Of a stretch of 6,948 nt of DNA, positions 6,523-6,948 are shown piece after piece. Both the position numbers and the translations under genes were made by a program. Position 1 is the stretch's first letter. Each line of letters starts with the position of its first letter. The notes beneath the pieces are model-generated. The model saw nothing but the letters and a program-made list of their open reading frames with translations. It ran no database searches and was not told the origin of the DNA. Where the stretch lies: the NCBI GenBank assembly GCA_046717125.1, contig JBKJVQ010000004.1, positions 1 to 6,948 on the forward strand, read 5' to 3'. The stretch is from JBKJVQ01 sp046717125. Lineage in GTDB: Bacteria > Pseudomonadota > Alphaproteobacteria > Rhizobiales > Methyloligellaceae.

Positions 6523-6530
6523 AAGGAGGA
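6523..6530 (+). promoter_or_regulatory. Strong ribosome-binding site deciding the mtkA GTG start
   Basis: AAGGAGGA is a near-perfect anti-16S match placed six bases before the GTG at 6537. It fixes a non-ATG start that gives the conserved (M)DVHEYQAKELL beginning. No in-frame ATG lies near the beginning of the gene. It is the strongest such site in the window, suggesting efficient independent initiation after the 44-nt fchA-mtkA gap. Confidence 0.8.
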
Positions 6531-6536
6531 GCCAAG

Positions 6537-6948
6537 GTGGACGTTCACGAGTATCAAGCCAAGGAATTGCTGGGCAGCTTCGGCGTGCCGGTGCCGAAGG
6601 GCGCCGTGGCCTTCAGCCCCGACCAGGCGGTCTATGCGGCGACCGAGCTTGGCGGCTGGAACTGGGCGGTGAAGGCTCAGATTCATGCCGGCGCGCGCGG
6701 CAAGGCCGGTGGCATCAAATTGTGCAAGACCTATCACGAAGTGCGCGACGCGGCCGCCGAGCTTCTCGGCAAGCGTCTGGTCACCATCCAGACCGGGCCG
6801 GAAGGAAAGCCGGTGCAGCGCATCTATATCGAGGTGGCCGAGCCCTTCGACCGCGAGCTTTATCTCGGCTACGTGCTCGACCGCAAAACCGAGCGTATCC
6901 GCGTGATCGCCTCGCAGCGCGGCGGCATGGAGATCGAGGAGATCGCCA
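6537..6948 (+). CDS. mtkA: Malate thiokinase (malate-CoA ligase) beta subunit, N-terminal part
   Basis: MtkA with MtkB makes malyl-CoA from malate, CoA and ATP; malyl-CoA lyase then releases glyoxylate and acetyl-CoA, closing the serine cycle. The window holds 137 codons, about a third of the usual 390 or so residues, before the edge cuts it. The visible part is the start of an ATP-grasp domain like succinyl-CoA synthetase beta: DVHEYQAKELL at 2-12, VPKGAVAFSPDQA at 19-31 and the nucleotide-binding VKAQIHAGARGKAGG at 45-59, then ELYLGYVLDRK and VIASQRGGMEIEEIA. The start is a GTG at 6537, set six bases after AAGGAGGA (6523-6530). SucC is the main alternative, but near-identity to MtkA as recalled (for example AVAFSPDQAVYAATELGG) and the position after fchA favour MtkA. 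Confidence 0.93.
   Translation, partial: MDVHEYQAKELLGSFGVPVPKGAVAFSPDQAVYAATELGGWNWAVKAQIHAGARGKAGGIKLCKTYHEVRDAAAELLGKRLVTIQTGPEGKPVQRIYIEVAEPFDRELYLGYVLDRKTERIRVIASQRGGMEIEEIA

Overview
The window is high-GC DNA of alphaproteobacterial type. It carries the front of a serine-cycle and one-carbon assimilation cluster, as found in serine-pathway methylotrophs of the Hyphomicrobiales (Hyphomicrobium- or Methylobacterium-like). The lineage call rests on recalled similarity of Sga, HprA, MtdA, FchA and MtkA to the Methylobacterium extorquens proteins and on the conserved order sga-hprA-mtdA-fchA-mtkA. Genus and species cannot be settled from the window.

Layout. Positions 1-111 are the last 36 codons of an IS5-type transposase, followed by a probable IS end (about 113-126). 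Positions 203-801 are a HigB/HigA-type toxin-antitoxin pair whose frames overlap by one base; an imperfect dyad and a perfect 8-bp palindrome lie just upstream. Positions 802-947 are non-coding and probably contain the ftfL promoter; the clearest structure there is a 5-bp inverted repeat with a 7-nt spacer. From 948 to the right edge everything is on the + strand: ftfL (948-2687), a 107-nt gap, sga (2795-4042), hprA (4053-4997), mtdA (5003-5860), fchA (5857-6492), a 44-nt gap, and mtkA from a GTG at 6537, cut by the window end.

How the genes work together. FtfL activates formate onto tetrahydrofolate as 10-formyl-H4F. FchA interconverts this with methenyl-H4F, and MtdA reduces methenyl-H4F to methylene-H4F with NADPH. 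Methylene-H4F is the one-carbon donor for serine formation by GlyA, which is not in this window. Sga then transaminates serine with glyoxylate, giving hydroxypyruvate and glycine, and HprA reduces hydroxypyruvate to glycerate. MtkA, with MtkB expected just beyond the edge, would activate malate to malyl-CoA, which is cleaved to regenerate glyoxylate. The window therefore holds the whole formate-to-methylene-H4F branch joined to the first serine-cycle steps.

I see no previously undescribed system. The points of most interest are ftfL placed directly ahead of sga, a charged N-terminal extension on FtfL, the candidate operator before ftfL, and the IS/toxin-antitoxin boundary beside a core metabolic cluster.
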